Below, in pieces: positions 10,469-21,970 of a stretch of 64,000 bases of DNA. Position numbers and translations under genes: made by a program. The stretch covers positions 806,001 to 870,000 of the forward strand of contig OU452210.1 in assembly GCA_911728435.2 (NCBI GenBank). Direction: 5' to 3'. Source of the stretch: Apoderus coryli (lineage: Eukaryota > Arthropoda > Insecta > Coleoptera > Attelabidae). The notes beneath the pieces were generated by a model. That model made no database searches. It was not told the DNA's origin and saw nothing but the letters and a program-made list of their open reading frames with translations. The number at the start of each line of letters is the position of its first letter. Positions within the stretch are counted from its first letter, which is position 1.

Positions 10469-10803
10469 GTCGGCAATGGAATGTTTAAATCAAATATATA
10501 TATATAGACTATAAGTCTAAAACAGTTGGATGATTTTTTTAGAAAAATCAGTTTTCACAAATAATCGGTTCCTATTTTTCTGATTAATTTTAAAGGGTTT
10601 GCGATGTAGGCAACATCGCCTAGTCGTAGCGCACATGCGCGCGTGTATAGTTAGAGTTAAGTACTAGTCAGTCTAGAATAAGCCGTCGAACCTGAGAGAC
10701 GCATTGATATTTATAAACACTATGGCATCGATTAATGTGATAATAAAAGCTGTGATATTACATAACCGAGTTTAACTTAACGCCTTACCACCCGGATACC
10801 ACA
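10469..10803 (+). repeat. possible solo LTR
   Basis: This stretch is GC-richer than its surroundings and looks like LTR promoter and U5 sequence: a hairpin GCGATGT..ACATCGC at 10611-10629, CAGTCTAGAATAAGCCGTCG, an AATAAA at 10743, and an end in CCCGGATACCACA at 10803. A TG start at 10469 is possible. No target duplication or second copy is seen, so the call is tentative. Confidence 0.3.
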
Positions 10804-10829
10804 GGGTTGAAAACTAAAAAGTATACTAA

Positions 10830-11078
10830 AAAAATGTATGTACCATAGGCGTCGGTGAGAAGTTTAAAAAATGTCTCAGAAATCTCTGTAATCACGATAA
10901 CTCAAATATTATTAATCAGATATGTTAGCTAAATTTAACACAAATATAATACTAAGCTGTTTAGTGATTTTCAAAAATGTCACATAGAAGAATTGGTTCA
11001 CACAGGCATTCAGAAATAGTATAAAAGGTGGTCAAAAATTAAAAAAAAACAATCCACACAAATTGGCTAATTATATTA
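10830..11078 (-). repeat. dispersed ~150-bp repeat family, minus orientation (left part)
   Basis: Words such as CATAGGCGT and CAGGCATTCAGAAATAGTAT are the reverse complement of the repeat at 25.7-26.6 kb (ACTATTT.GAACGCCTATG). It is interrupted by the foldback at 11081 and resumes at 12537. Confidence 0.55.
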
Positions 11079-11080
11079 TA

Positions 11081-12534
11081 CAGGGTGGTCCAACTTTTAC
11101 CTGCATAAATTTCAGGATCGATAGATAATCGACAAATAATGTGAGTTTGGTTAATAAAGTATGTGCGAAAAATGCTTCGTTACAAAGTTACAGGGTGTTG
11201 AAATTTAAGAAAAAAATTCGAATTTTATTAATATCTTTAAAACCAATTGAGATATTTAAATGAAATTTGGCACGTGTAGAGAGGTGATCTAGCTTCATTT
11301 TTTTTTATGTAATAATATTATTTTTATTTCTAGCAGTGGCGTGCGTAAGGCTACCGGTTGCGATATTGTTAATGAAAAAACCGATACGCAACTGGTTTAT
11401 CTCAAAATAAAAATCATATCTGCAATTCTTATTCAATTTAAAAGAAAAAAGTACTCTTGGCTTTTCTTCGTATGACGCAAGATTTTCGAGTAAAAAAATA
11501 AAAATCGTCTAAACCAAATGTATTGAAAATCAACATAAAAATAACATATCATTACACGTTTTAACAGATTTTACAACACACACAATTGGCATCTTCTGGT
11601 GATGCTATTAATTGCTGCCGATAGAATGTGATTGTTACGATGCAACTCATCACAAGCTTCTTGCATTTTTAAGACTAATTCTTTGCGTTTTTTATGTTAA
11701 AAGTAGTATTTAAACCTCGTTCTCGAAATGCCCGATGAACTCGAGAGAAAACTTCTCTCGTTGGATGACGTCTATTAGGGAATCTGCGTGCATACTCCCT
11801 TGCGGCTGCTACTGCATTTTCTTCGCAAAAACCGTATTCTTGGTTGCTAAATAGTCGCGGCATTATTATTAACACTAAAAAGAACACTTAAATGCAACAC
11901 AAATTTGTTGTGACAAAATGATTGACATTTCTGTTTTGTAACCAAGTGTTTTGTTTAAATGAAAGCTAATAAGATAATTATGTATTGACCATTGTCATTC
12001 TGAACAGTTTCTGCAAAAAAAACCTGTAAAATCTGTTAAATACGAGATGTGGAAAACGTGTAATGATAATATGTTATTTTTCTGTTGGTTTTCAATACAT
12101 TTAATTTAGACGATTTTTATTTTTTACTCAAAAATGTTGCGTCATACGAAAAAAAGGCAAGAGTACTTTTTTCTTTTAAATTGAAAATGAATTGCAGATA
12201 TAATTTTCATTTTGAGATAAACCAGTGGCGTATCTATTTTTTCATTAAAAATGTCGCAATTGGTAGCCGTACGCACGCCACTGGTGAAAATAAAAATTAT
12301 ATTATTACATGAAAAAATGAAGCTGGATTACCTCTCTACACGTGCAAAATTTCATTGAAATATCTCAATTGGTTGTAAAGATATTAATAGAATTCGAATT
12401 TTTTTCTTAAATTTCAACACCCTGTAACTTTGTAACGAAGCATTTTTCGCACATAGTTTATTAACCAAACTTACATTATTTGTCGATTATCTATCGATTC
12501 TGAAATTTATGCAGGTAAAAGTTGGACCACCCTG
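11081..12534 (-). mobile_element. long-TIR mariner-type foldback element A
   Basis: The ends read CAGGGTGGTCCAACTTTTAC and its inverted copy, bordered by TA on both sides (11079-11080 and 12535-12536). The arms are about 500 bp long (11081-11575 and 12025-12534) and match over nearly their whole length with modest divergence. The ~450-bp loop carries a small HTH coding remnant on the minus strand. The TA target and the HTH domain point to the Tc1/mariner superfamily. The structure suggests internal deletion joining the two ends of a long-TIR parent. Confidence 0.85.
11675..11863 (-). pseudogene. N-terminal HTH (DUF4817-like) fragment of a mariner-type transposase, 62 aa
   Basis: ATG at 11863 begins MPRLFSNQEYGFCEENAV, followed by AAREYARRFPNRRHPTREVF and RVHRAFRERG. 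This matches the helix-turn-helix domain (DUF4817-like) that opens many insect mariner-type transposases. The frame stops at 11675. Directly beyond, on the same strand at about 11580-11660, ACDELHRNNHILSAAINSI and RRCQLCV read like the last residues of such a transposase. N- and C-terminal coding ends have therefore been joined with the whole DDE core deleted. It is not functional as an enzyme, but it might bind DNA. Confidence 0.7.
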
Positions 12535-12536
12535 TA

Positions 12537-12760
12537 TAGTTTTGATATAATAAAATCTGCAAAATCCAGCATAAAAAATCTTGTTTACATAGGCGTTCAT
12601 AAATAGTAATAAAAGAGTCAACAAAATTAGATTGTAAAAATGATATATTCAGCCTTTTAAGTAGTTGGATTGGTGTTAAAAATACACGACAAAAAATGTA
12701 TGTACCATAGGCGTCCGTGAAAAAAAAAACATAGCTGAAGTCTGCAATAAAAAAAATAAT
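12537..12760 (-). repeat. dispersed ~150-bp repeat family, minus orientation (right part)
   Basis: ACATAGGCGTTCATAAATAG and TACCATAGGCGTCCGTGA continue the family interrupted by foldback A. Confidence 0.55.
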
Positions 12761-12889
12761 ATTTTATTTAGAAATAAAGGTTGTAGAGAGAACTATTGAC
12801 AAAAAGCTCACAGAAATTACTATTACTTTTACATTGAAATATGGAGAGGTATTCGTGCCTCGAGGGCAACAGTTTGTTTTAATTGAGCT

Positions 12890-13310
12890 GGTGTTCTTTC
12901 GGTTACGACAAAATTATGTTATGTTATGTTATTAAGAAAAGTTATTAAAAATGAAAAACTGAGTAACAGTACGAAATTTCAAAGTAAAATTTGAAAGCCG
13001 TCTGTCCATATTTTGAATTTTATCCTTTTCTTTTTTCTTGATTGAAAAAAAATCCTTGAATATTTCATGTTTAATTTAAATACCCATTTATAATAAATAG
13101 TGTCTTATTAATTTTCTCTTTCTGAACAACTTTCTTCAAAACATTTTGTACTATCTGCTACCAGAAAGGAAAAAAAAGAGAAAAAAAGCAAAAATTCAAA
13201 GTAGTTCTAAGATATTCGCACAGTTACTCAGTTTTTCATTCTGAATAACTTTTCTTAATCACATTTTGTCGTAATTTTAACTGATTGTCTTAAATTAGTT
13301 TCACACCAAG
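12890..13310. repeat. small foldback repeat (~420 bp)
   Basis: TTAAGAAAAGTTATTAAAAATGAAAAACTGAGTAAC at 12930-12966 is mirrored by GTTACTCAGTTTTTCATTCTGAATAACTTTTCTTAA at 13222-13258 (quoted positions are approximate; core GAAAAACTGAGTAAC). TACGACAAAAT and ATTTTGTCGTAA flank the arms. This is typical of a MITE, with no coding content. Confidence 0.6.
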
Positions 13311-14500
13311 CAGGGCTAAATCAAATTTAAACTCGAAGATTTTTTGTCTTTTACATGAGTCATTTCACCTATCCGAGGACACACTGTAGTGTGTTATTTT
13401 TCTTATTATTTGTAGTGTTAGTGTGTGTTATTATTATTTGTAGTGTGTTATTTTTCTTAGGGAGAGTGAAAGAATGGCTTCCAGCCAAACTCTTACCTTT
13501 TGTTGAGATTGTTACTATCATTGTAATTGATTTTATACCTATTTGTAATTGATTGTAGTGAGAATGATTTCATAATAAATTATGTATATAGCTATTTGTA
13601 TTATTTATCTGATATAGAATAAAATACCTATATGTACCTATAAATAGTGCCTCATGTCTAATATAAAATAAATAATTTATTTGGATATAATAAATACACC
13701 TTACCTACAAATATAAATATTTTTAGAAATATAAATTATTTTGAAAAGATTTAAATCTTAATTTTTTAGTAAAAAATCAAAGATACTATTCAAAAAGATT
13801 TGAATCATAAATCAAAAATCATTTCCTGAAAACAAAGTTAAAATCAAAGTAGGTAGGTACCTACCTATTGAAATAAAAAAGTACCTAATTAAATAAAAAA
13901 TAAACAAAGTTCACATTGATTTGTGAAAGCTCTGATTACAATATTATATTTTCGTTTCAATTTTATGTGCTGATTTTATTTCTTAAAATAAATAAAACAT
14001 AAAATACCTACCTACAATGTTCTTATTAGATCGCAGTAATAATAAGTAAATACCTAAGTAATTTACCTAGGTGTAGCAGAGATTCAAATATTTTTCATAG
14101 CATATTTATACAGATCTACTAAAGAATGGGAATCCATTATAGGCATCTAATTCGCAATATTTAATTCAACGTTGAGAATAAGAAAATACCCCGACTAAAT
14201 AGATCAAAATCCAACTAACAACCTTATAGGTATATCGAACATAACTTGCTTATATCTTGTATATAGATATAATACCTAGGTACCAATAATATATTATACT
14301 TACACTCTGTATCACATGCGAATATGTGCACAAAAAAGAATAAAAATATTGATTACCCAAAATAGAAATATTACATTTTAGTGCCACTATGTATTAGTTT
14401 TGGCGACACCTAGTGAGGAGAAGAATATATTAAAATATGTTGTAACTTAAGAAATTGATATTTTTAAATGAATACAGCCTTAGGCAACTAAGAATACAAC
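13311..14500. other. no gene; AT-rich spacer with simple repeats
   Basis: Contains an imperfect GTAGTGTGTTATTTTTCTTA duplication at 13385-13460 and many GGTAGGTACC-type words at 13840-14060. No coding sequence is supported. Confidence 0.5.
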
Positions 14501-14545
14501 CATACTAGCGGACATTTTTGTAACTAACCGTTTCGGATTCCCCTC

Positions 14546-15285
14546 TTAAACGAAAAACTGAAACTTATATCGCCGACCGCCTACAACAAATAGAAGAAAT
14601 TTGGAAAGTCGTCCAAAAAATCAATCAAAAAATACGAATACTGGATGTTCCAAACCATCCATATAATACAAAAAACTATTATCAACAAATTAAAGCGAAG
14701 TACGAAGAAGCAATACCTCAACGAATGCCCTAAAGCCCAAACTTTGGAGGGTACCTACTAGACATAAGAAAAAGAAAGAAGACATCTAACAGTTCCAATT
14801 GTGACTAGTTATTTTAAAGCAGTCCTTAAAGATATAAATAGCACGATCAGCATTCACTCTACAACAATACTAACAAAGGAACCAGTTTACGGAATATCTG
14901 ACAGCATCAACAACTTATTTGAGGAACAACAGAAAATTCAAAGTGAAATCAATGATACATCATGGAAAAAACTTCATCATCATACATTAATTACTAGCAG
15001 TCTCACAACATTTGGAATTATCATTGGAGTTGTTGCAATATGGTCAACATATCACTATATTCGAAAACACCGACGACGACGTAAGCTTCAGTCCTTGAGA
15101 TCATCAATTTTGGAACGACGCTTTGGAAGAGGTAGTAGTCGAAAAAGGGAGACCAGAAACAACACGGAACCACCAGAGCAGACCTACTCCACGCCAATGG
15201 ACAGACGCCAGAATGTCTGAAATATTTATGTATTGTTTCTCTTATGTTACTGTATATGCCTAGTGGCACATCTATGTGCCACTAT
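14546..15285 (+). pseudogene. internally deleted retroelement with envelope-like C-terminus
   Basis: The open frame 14801-15220 gives a ~139-aa segment with a single strong membrane helix (LITSSLTTFGIIIGVVAIWS), then a short Arg/Lys-rich cytoplasmic tail. This is the layout of the C-terminal end of the envelope protein of insect errantivirus-like LTR elements. Just upstream, about 14546-14730, another frame reads LQQIEEIWKVVQKINQKIR, which resembles gag N-terminal sequence. Everything between is missing, so it looks like a large internal deletion. TGGCGACACC at 14402 could be a primer-binding site, but no LTR pair was confirmed. The fragment cannot encode a complete protein. Confidence 0.45.
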
Positions 15286-15289
15286 TTTT

Positions 15290-16690
15290 TTGGTACTTTC
15301 ATTATTGTCTAATCCTAGACATTATATAAAATAAATAATATTTTAATTTAATATTAACTAAAAAACTATACAACTACGCCTATGATTAAATATTCACAAA
15401 CTTCACAATTCTTGCTCATAGTTTGCAATTTTTACTTAATAGCATTTTTTAAACGTTCCATATTTTACTTTCACCAAAGAATAATGTACACAATAGATAG
15501 TCAGCGTATATGGGAAATAAAACAAAAATTGAAACTGCCTTGACACTAGCTACATCTATTAGAAAAACATACAACCATGGAAATTGTAGATGGCGTTATA
15601 TGTATTGTGTCGAAATAACATAATCATATGGGCAATATTAGACAAGGACGAGTATACTTTCCCCTACGAGGTGGGAGTTTGTTTTTATATTATATTATAG
15701 GTATCATATATGTACTACTACTGGTCAGCAGTGTTTTTTGTCGGGTAATAAAAAATTATATGGTATACCTACCTACGCAAAGATTAAGTGTATGTACGAA
15801 AATAAAAAAAAATTACTATAATAGTATAAATATACAGGGCTGGTTCATTAAATGTTTTAGACAATAATTTTAAATGACTAAAATAATATTATTTTAGTCA
15901 TTTAAAATTTCGGATATAAGGATGCATCAAAAAGTTCTATTTAAATTAACGAAATTTGGCGTTATAGATAGGACTTCCGGTTATTACCTGATTCAGTTTT
16001 AAGGATCAAACTCAAACAGCAGATTCAACTTGTCGTTAACATTATGAAAAAATAAATCTCAGAGGCGGGTAAATTAAAGGGGCATACAGGCGTGAAATGC
16101 TACCCTAACTTTTTTATGCACATTTTTTGCGTGTGTTTCAATTCGGAGATGTAAAATCTAACAAATTATATACGTAATAAATGTATCCTTCTGTGATATT
16201 GATAGAAAGTCATCGTTATCGCGTAATATCGATTTTAAGAAATATTAATATTACAAAGGCTGTGCTTTTTACAAGTTGCTGAAGTAAATAAGGTTTGAAA
16301 TTTCCAGCATGACAATAATTATTTAAAAAAATACGGTTTCGAAATGCAGGATGTAAACAATTATAATTTTTAATCTGTTTTTAATGAAAATTTAAATCTA
16401 TTGAGAAATATGGTTCAGGGTTTTTGTGAAATGTATTTTACTCCAAAGATTCTACTCATCGATTATAACCGAATTAATTTACTCAAAAATATCTATACTA
16501 GTAAAATAACACAATTATTACAATTAGGTTCAAATTCTGCAACGCCGATTTGAAAAAAAACTTACAGCCTCCGTAATATTTGTTTTTGTGCAATGATCAT
16601 AAAACTTTAACAAACTAACGATTTATAGATTGTATTGTTAACACGTTTCGTAAAAAGCTTTAAAAACCCACCAACAGGGTGTTAAAGGTA
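15290..16690. other. no gene; spacer with a palindrome
   Basis: AT-rich. TACAGGGCTGGTTCATTAAA near 15833 resembles an outer TIR, and a perfect palindrome lies at 15866-15909. No coding sequence is supported. Confidence 0.5.
15866..15909. repeat. perfect 44-bp palindrome
   Basis: The two halves, starting AATTTTAAATGACTAAAATA, are exact reverse complements with no spacer. It may be the centre of a small foldback element. Confidence 0.85.
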
Positions 16691-16977
16691 TCCCCTGTTG
16701 AAAATACCGTATAGAATCATATTAAAACTTGATCTGGATCTATAAGTATCTATAAGTGAATATAGTTTTTAATCTGGCTGTGACAAGCTCTATGTTATTT
16801 TAATAGTAATCTTATATGATTCAATATGGTTTGGGTTTATTTGGATATACATATAAAACACATCAATGGAATTGTATCGGTTTCTATAAGTTTTAAATAT
16901 GATTAGATCTAATATGCCATTACAGATTCAAAACAAAGTGGGTTTTATACGGATTTAATAGGTTAAAATGAATAGTG

Positions 16978-18870
16978 TTTAATATGGAATTACTGAATAA
17001 AAATTGCCATAAAACGAATTGGTTTCAATATGGATTAATAAGAAATTCTTTATTTGGGAATTGTTGGTTTCAATAAGGCATTCCAAATCAAATGTTTCAT
17101 TTGGTTTTATCAGTTTGAATTAGTTTTTATGCGGCATAAATCTACTTATTTCAATTGCGTTTAATATGGAATTACTGAATAAAAATTACCATGAAACGAA
17201 TTGGTTTCAATATGGATTAATAAGAAATTCTGTATTTGGAATTTATTGGTTTCAATAAGGTATTCCAAATCAAATGTTTAATTTGGTTTTATCAGTTTGA
17301 ATTAGTTTTTATGCGGCATGAAACTGCTTATTTCAATTGCGTTTAATATGGAAGTACTGAATAAAAATTACCATAAAACGAATTGGTTTCAATATGGATT
17401 AATAAGAAATTCTGTATTTGGAATTTATTGGTTTCAATAAGGTATTCCAAATCACATGTTTAATTTGGTTTTATCAGTTTGAATTAGTTTTTTGCGGCAT
17501 GAAACTGCTTATTTCAATTGCGTTTAATATGGAAATACTGAATAAAAATTACCATGAAACGAATTGGTTTCAATATGGATTAATAAGACATTCTTTATTT
17601 GGAATTTGTTGGTTTCAATAAGGTATTCCAAATCAAATGTTTAATTTGGTTTTATCAGTTTGAATTAGTTTTTAAGCGGCATGAAACTGCTTATTTCAAT
17701 TGCGTTTAATATGGAAGTACTGAATAAAAATTACCATGAAACGAATTGGTTTCAATATGGATTAATAAGAAATTCTGTATTTGGAATTTATTGGTTTCAA
17801 TAAGGTATTCCAAAGCACATGTTTAATTTGGTTTTATCAGTTTGAATTAGTTTTTATGCGGCATGAAACTGCTTATTTCAATTGCGTTTAATATGGAAAT
17901 ACTGAATAAAAATTACCATGAAACGAATTGGTTTCAATATGGATTAATAAGACATTCTTTATTTGGAATTTGTTGGTTTCAATAAGGTATTCCAAATCAC
18001 ATGTTTAATTTGGTTTTATCAGTTTGAATTAGTTTTTATGCGGCATGAAACTGCTTATTTCAATTGCGTTTAATATGGAAATACTGAATAAAAATTACCA
18101 TGAAACGAATTGGTTTCAATATGGATTAATAAGAAATTCTGTATTTGGAATTTATTGGTTTCAATAAGGTATTCCAAATCAAATGTTTAATTTGGTTTTA
18201 TCAGTTTGAATTAGTTTTTATGCGGCATGAAACTGCTTATTTCAATTGCGTTTAATATGGAAATACTGAATAAAAATTACCATGAAACGAATTGGTTTCA
18301 ATATGGATTAATAAGAAATTCTGTATTTGGAATTTATTGGTTTCAATAAGGTATTCCAAATCAAATGTTTAATTTGGTTTTATCAGTTTGAATTAGTTTT
18401 TATGCGGCATGAAACTGCTTATTTCAATTGCGTTTAATATGGAAGTACTGAATAAAAATTATCATGAAACGAATTGGTTTCAATATGGATTAATAAGAAA
18501 TTCTTTATTTGGAATTTATTGGTTTCCATAAGGTATTCCAAATCAAATGTTTAATTTGGTTTTATCAGTTTGAATTAGTTTTTATGCGGCATAAAACTGC
18601 TTATTTCAATTGCGTTTAATATGGAAGTACTGAATAAAAATTATCATGAAACGAATTGGTTTCAATATGGATTAATAAGAAATTCTTTAATTGGAATTTA
18701 TTGGTTTCAATAAGGTATTCCAAATCAAATGTTTAATTTGGTTTTATCAGTTTGAATTAGTTTTTATGCGGCATAAAACTGCTTATTTCAATTTCGTTTA
18801 ATATAGAATTGCTGAATAAGAATTTCCACGATGCGATTGGTTTCAATACGGATTCAATAAAAAATTTCAT
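16978..18870. repeat. 182-bp satellite array, ~10 copies
   Basis: The landmark GCGTTTAATATGGAA recurs at 17159, 17341, 17522, 17704, 17886, 18067, 18249, 18431 and 18613, a steady 181-182-bp period. Most copies differ by only a few bases. The first and last copies are more diverged, as expected when an array grows by unequal exchange. Confidence 0.95.
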
Positions 18871-18993
18871 TCATGTCCGTTATCCTAAATAATGCAGATT
18901 TCTTGAGCTCCTTATTTTAAGAAATTATTGCATGAAACAACACGGCGTCTTAAGTTATTAAAATAAAATATATACCTAAACATTAATAATGTA

Positions 18994-19433
18994 AGGGTTA
19001 TTCTTTCGTACTGAACTAAGTGAACAATCTGAAAATTGTCAGTTCATTCACGATTGTGCGTATTGTTTCGACATCGGTCACTTCTAACAAACTGATTAAA
19101 ATTCCTACCCCCGTTGCCGCTTACTGATCAAACTCTAGGTACCGGTTAGTTCGTTCAGTTAACAGTTAACCTCTAAAAGTATTGAGAGATAATAATTGGC
19201 ATATGATTTCAAATCAAACCAATAAATTGTAAAAGTTTAAAACATGGATAATAATATCGTGGAAGAAATAATTTTCCAGTTTTCAGAGCAGATTTGGTTG
19301 TTTTCGAGGTTAAGTGAAAGACAATCACAAAAAAGATGATCTTTCGGTTTCGCCAAATATTCAGTTCAGTATAATCACATTCACTTTAATCACATTCACT
19401 TGTTCAGACCAATCACTACGAAAGAATAACCCT
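18994..19433. mobile_element. 440-bp MITE with 17-bp TIRs
   Basis: AGGGTTATTCTTTCGTA at 18994-19010 is inverted perfectly at 19417-19433. Subterminal CTGAAC/GTTCAG and TTCACTT-type words recur near both ends. No clear target duplication was found. A 31-aa ORF beginning MDNNIVEEIIFQFSEQIW (19244-19339) may be a trace of a parent gene. Confidence 0.75.
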
Positions 19434-20900
19434 ATAGATAGGTGAGGTCATTGTCTTTATAAAGACAACTACTACTTTGTTTTTTGTGTTTTGACAAAAT
19501 AGTTATGATTTTCTTACCGTATCCACTGTTGCCGATAACATGCTTAAACATAATATTATAATGTTATAGCTGCTCAGATTTTACAACATATTATGTTACG
19601 TCACCAAGAAAAAAAGGTCAATTGTTGGCCAATTTAGTATATAAAAAATCCTAGTACAGATTCATTAAATTCATCTTACAGTACAAATTTAGTACCAGAT
19701 TTAGTGCAAAATTGTAATAATAATTATTATGTTACAACCGGCAACGCTGACCATTTACTAATACTCAGTGTTGCCGAGGTATAGTCTTCACTATTACCAA
19801 AGACATTAATCTTTGATATTACCTACCTATATACATAATTATATACATAGTAATTTTTACTAACGCACAGATAGGTATTCAAAATTTAATTACATTTTTT
19901 ACATAAGAAAAGATGGCAAAGTATATCCAAAGAGTCACAATTGCGTTGGCATGAACATACATTTGCTCCTGGTTTTGCCTATGACATGATAACTAAATAA
20001 ATAAAAAAATAACTAATAAGAAAAAAACTAAAATTGAAATAATGGACAACCTGTAAAATATATCACCATTTATATTTTAGTTTATAACAAATATCTCAAA
20101 TATATATGAATATTTTATTAAGAAAATCGCGACAAAACTGCGGATTTGACGTAAATCTGGCAACTAGTAAGTAGGTATAGTGGTTTATGCTTGACGCTTG
20201 TGAATAGTTCAGAGTTCAGTGTTGCCGATTGCAGCTGACTTCTGACACGGTATAGAATTATATCATAGTATATTTCAAAATTCTTCTAGAATGGGTGAAG
20301 ACATGAATATTAATACAATCACATCCAGAAGTGTGTGTGAATACAACATGTATGTCGTCATAACTCAATTTTGGTAGCTTATTTAATACCTACTATTCTA
20401 CTAAAAAAGCATGCGAACAACACTGGCCACACACAAACAACACGTGTTTTGTTATGGCGTCGGTTTATGTTTTGTTTTTCATTATCAATAATATGTTAAT
20501 TACTCTATCTCAATTGTGTAATAAAATAAGTGTAAATGCTAACCTAAATATATATTATAATATCTTTCATCTATGACTATCTAACAGCATAAAATAACTA
20601 AATAACTTTGTGTTGTGTGTTGTGTTGTGATTTGCTAACGACTATGTGATAAAATTTATTCCGAATTATAAGAAGCAGGTAAGCAAATAAATTATTCTTT
20701 TTACCAAGGTATATCATTGTCTTTATAAGGAATAAAAAACATTGCCTATGCTCTGCTTGGATTGGATCACCGGAGATATAAAAAACTTACAAACCTTTGT
20801 ATTTTATATATTGAAGGTATTTTTGCTAGTTTTATTATTGATTACTTTTTAAATTTATATTCGTCTGTAAATCTAAATAAATCATGTTGTTTTAGACGAT
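19434..20900. other. no gene; spacer inside the 8.7-kb block
   Basis: CAGTGTTGCCGA-type words, typical of hAT ends, occur near 19545, 19760 and 20217, one pair forming a hairpin at 19739-19776. They are not arranged as a recognisable element. Confidence 0.45.
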
Positions 20901-20961
20901 ATTGATGCTCTGAAAACGCAGATAAGCGAAAAAAACGCAGATAAGGGAAAAGCGAATTAAA

Positions 20962-21105
20962 ATGTTAAACCCAGAGAAAATTCTGAAAGAAAATTCACGA
21001 AAGCCAATGAGACTAAATAATTTGAGGGAACAACTGAAAGCAACAAATGAGTTATTAAATGTTCAATGGTTGCAAAAAATGTCTTCGACGTTGTTTCAAA
21101 ACTAA
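20962..21105 (+). CDS. hypothetical 47-aa ORF or exon
   Basis: ATG opens a frame reading NPEKILKENSRKPMRLNNLR and EQLKATNELLNVQWLQKM. The composition is protein-like (charged, few Cys, amphipathic). It ends TAA directly before GTAAGAG, so it may be an exon of a decayed gene. No family is recognised. Confidence 0.3.
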   Translation: MLNPEKILKENSRKPMRLNNLREQLKATNELLNVQWLQKMSSTLFQN

Positions 21106-21183
21106 GTAAGAGTGAAATCATATTATTTAGCTTTATCCATCTAGTACTTAGTAGTTTATAAAATGTTTGCTTGCTATTTTTGT

Positions 21184-21223
21184 AGAAACTGTGTTCTTGG
21201 TCCTTACCAAGAACACAGTTTCT
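21184..21223. repeat. perfect hairpin, 18-bp arms, 4-nt loop
   Basis: AGAAACTGTGTTCTTGGT, then CCTT, then its exact reverse complement. Such a short-loop perfect hairpin can be a template-switch scar. No terminator function is expected in a eukaryote. Confidence 0.8.
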
Positions 21224-21289
21224 CCTTAGAAGGTAGCTTTGGTATTTTGAAAACCGTATAATTTTGAACGTTCAAGTATCATTGATATC

Positions 21290-21430
21290 ATGACTAAAAT
21301 AGAACTTTTGGGTTCTCACTTGCTACCGTTTTATAGGTTTCATTATGATCATGAGGCAGATTTTCCTTATGACACAAAGTTAAAAAAACCAATTCAGGAA
21401 GTTTATTTTATTTCCACACCAATAATTTAA
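21290..21430 (+). CDS. hypothetical 46-aa ORF
   Basis: Starts MTKIELLGSHLLPFYRFHYD and ends IISTPII-type residues before TAA. It is close in size to the 47-aa ORF 200 bp upstream, and both may be pieces of one decayed gene. No domain is recognised, and chance cannot be excluded. Confidence 0.22.
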   Translation: MTKIELLGSHLLPFYRFHYDHEADFPYDTKLKKPIQEVYFISTPII

Positions 21431-21764
21431 TTTATTATTATTTGCAATGTTTTTAAACAAATTTTTTATTCAGTGCGATAAGAAGTCTGCCGTTGTTCTA
21501 TGATTCTTATACGTTTGCAATTTAAGGTTTTGTTTGTGGACTTATTTGTTCTTTCTATATTTCAATATTAATCTTCAAGTACATTTCTGTCTCATCCACC
21601 TAATTATAATATCTTTTATTCAGTCTGGAAAATTAACAAGAACCCTGTCCGAGGACATTACAATGTTTGTATTGTAAATACTTACGTTTTACCATTTAAA
21701 CTCTGAAATGCTCCCCAGTACAGGTTCTGCATTGAAATGTGAATGTTTAATTGTTAGGTTTTCC

Positions 21765-21840
21765 AGCATTAGGTTGCTGCAGGCCAATGATGAGTGTATT
21801 ATACTCTCGAAACGTGTTTCTATAAAGGCGTTGATATAAA
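21765..21840 (+). ncRNA. hammerhead-like retroelement motif (relic)
   Basis: ATGATGA near 21788, a short stem GTGTA..TACTC-type, then CGAAACGTG resemble the CUGAUGA / stem II / GAAA order of the hammerhead ribozyme found in Penelope-like and related retroelements. The first core base is changed and stem II is imperfect. A relic is more likely than an active ribozyme. Confidence 0.3.
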
Positions 21841-21970
21841 ACATATTTGTGGTGACATTTGTTTTTTACTTTGCTATTAAAATTGTACACCGCTCGCTGT
21901 AAGAATGGCCTATTTATTCAAATTTTATTTCTGTTTGGGCATATTTAGATGGCATATCTGAAGCCAATAC

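Larger units (their letters stand above)
6230..10470 (-). mobile_element. CR1/Jockey-type LINE, apparently full length
   Basis: Two overlapping ORFs on the minus strand are followed by a 3' end at about 6232-6262, where CAATAAAGC (polyadenylation-like) runs into an (ATT)n tail. About 350 bp of 5' leader lie upstream of ORF1, up to roughly 10470; the exact 5' end is not visible. ORF1 has a PHD-like finger and ORF2 an endonuclease plus reverse transcriptase, the organisation of CR1/Jockey-type non-LTR elements. Neither ORF is interrupted. Confidence 0.85.

Noticed and set aside
10469..11078. Exact 5' end and target duplication of the LINE
   Set aside because: No duplicated target sequence could be matched to the 3' (ATT)n end, so the border was left approximate.
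14340..15400. LTR pair around the envelope-like fragment
   Set aside because: Only GTGCCACTAT-type words are shared between the flanks. No TG..CA-bounded direct repeats or target duplication could be shown.
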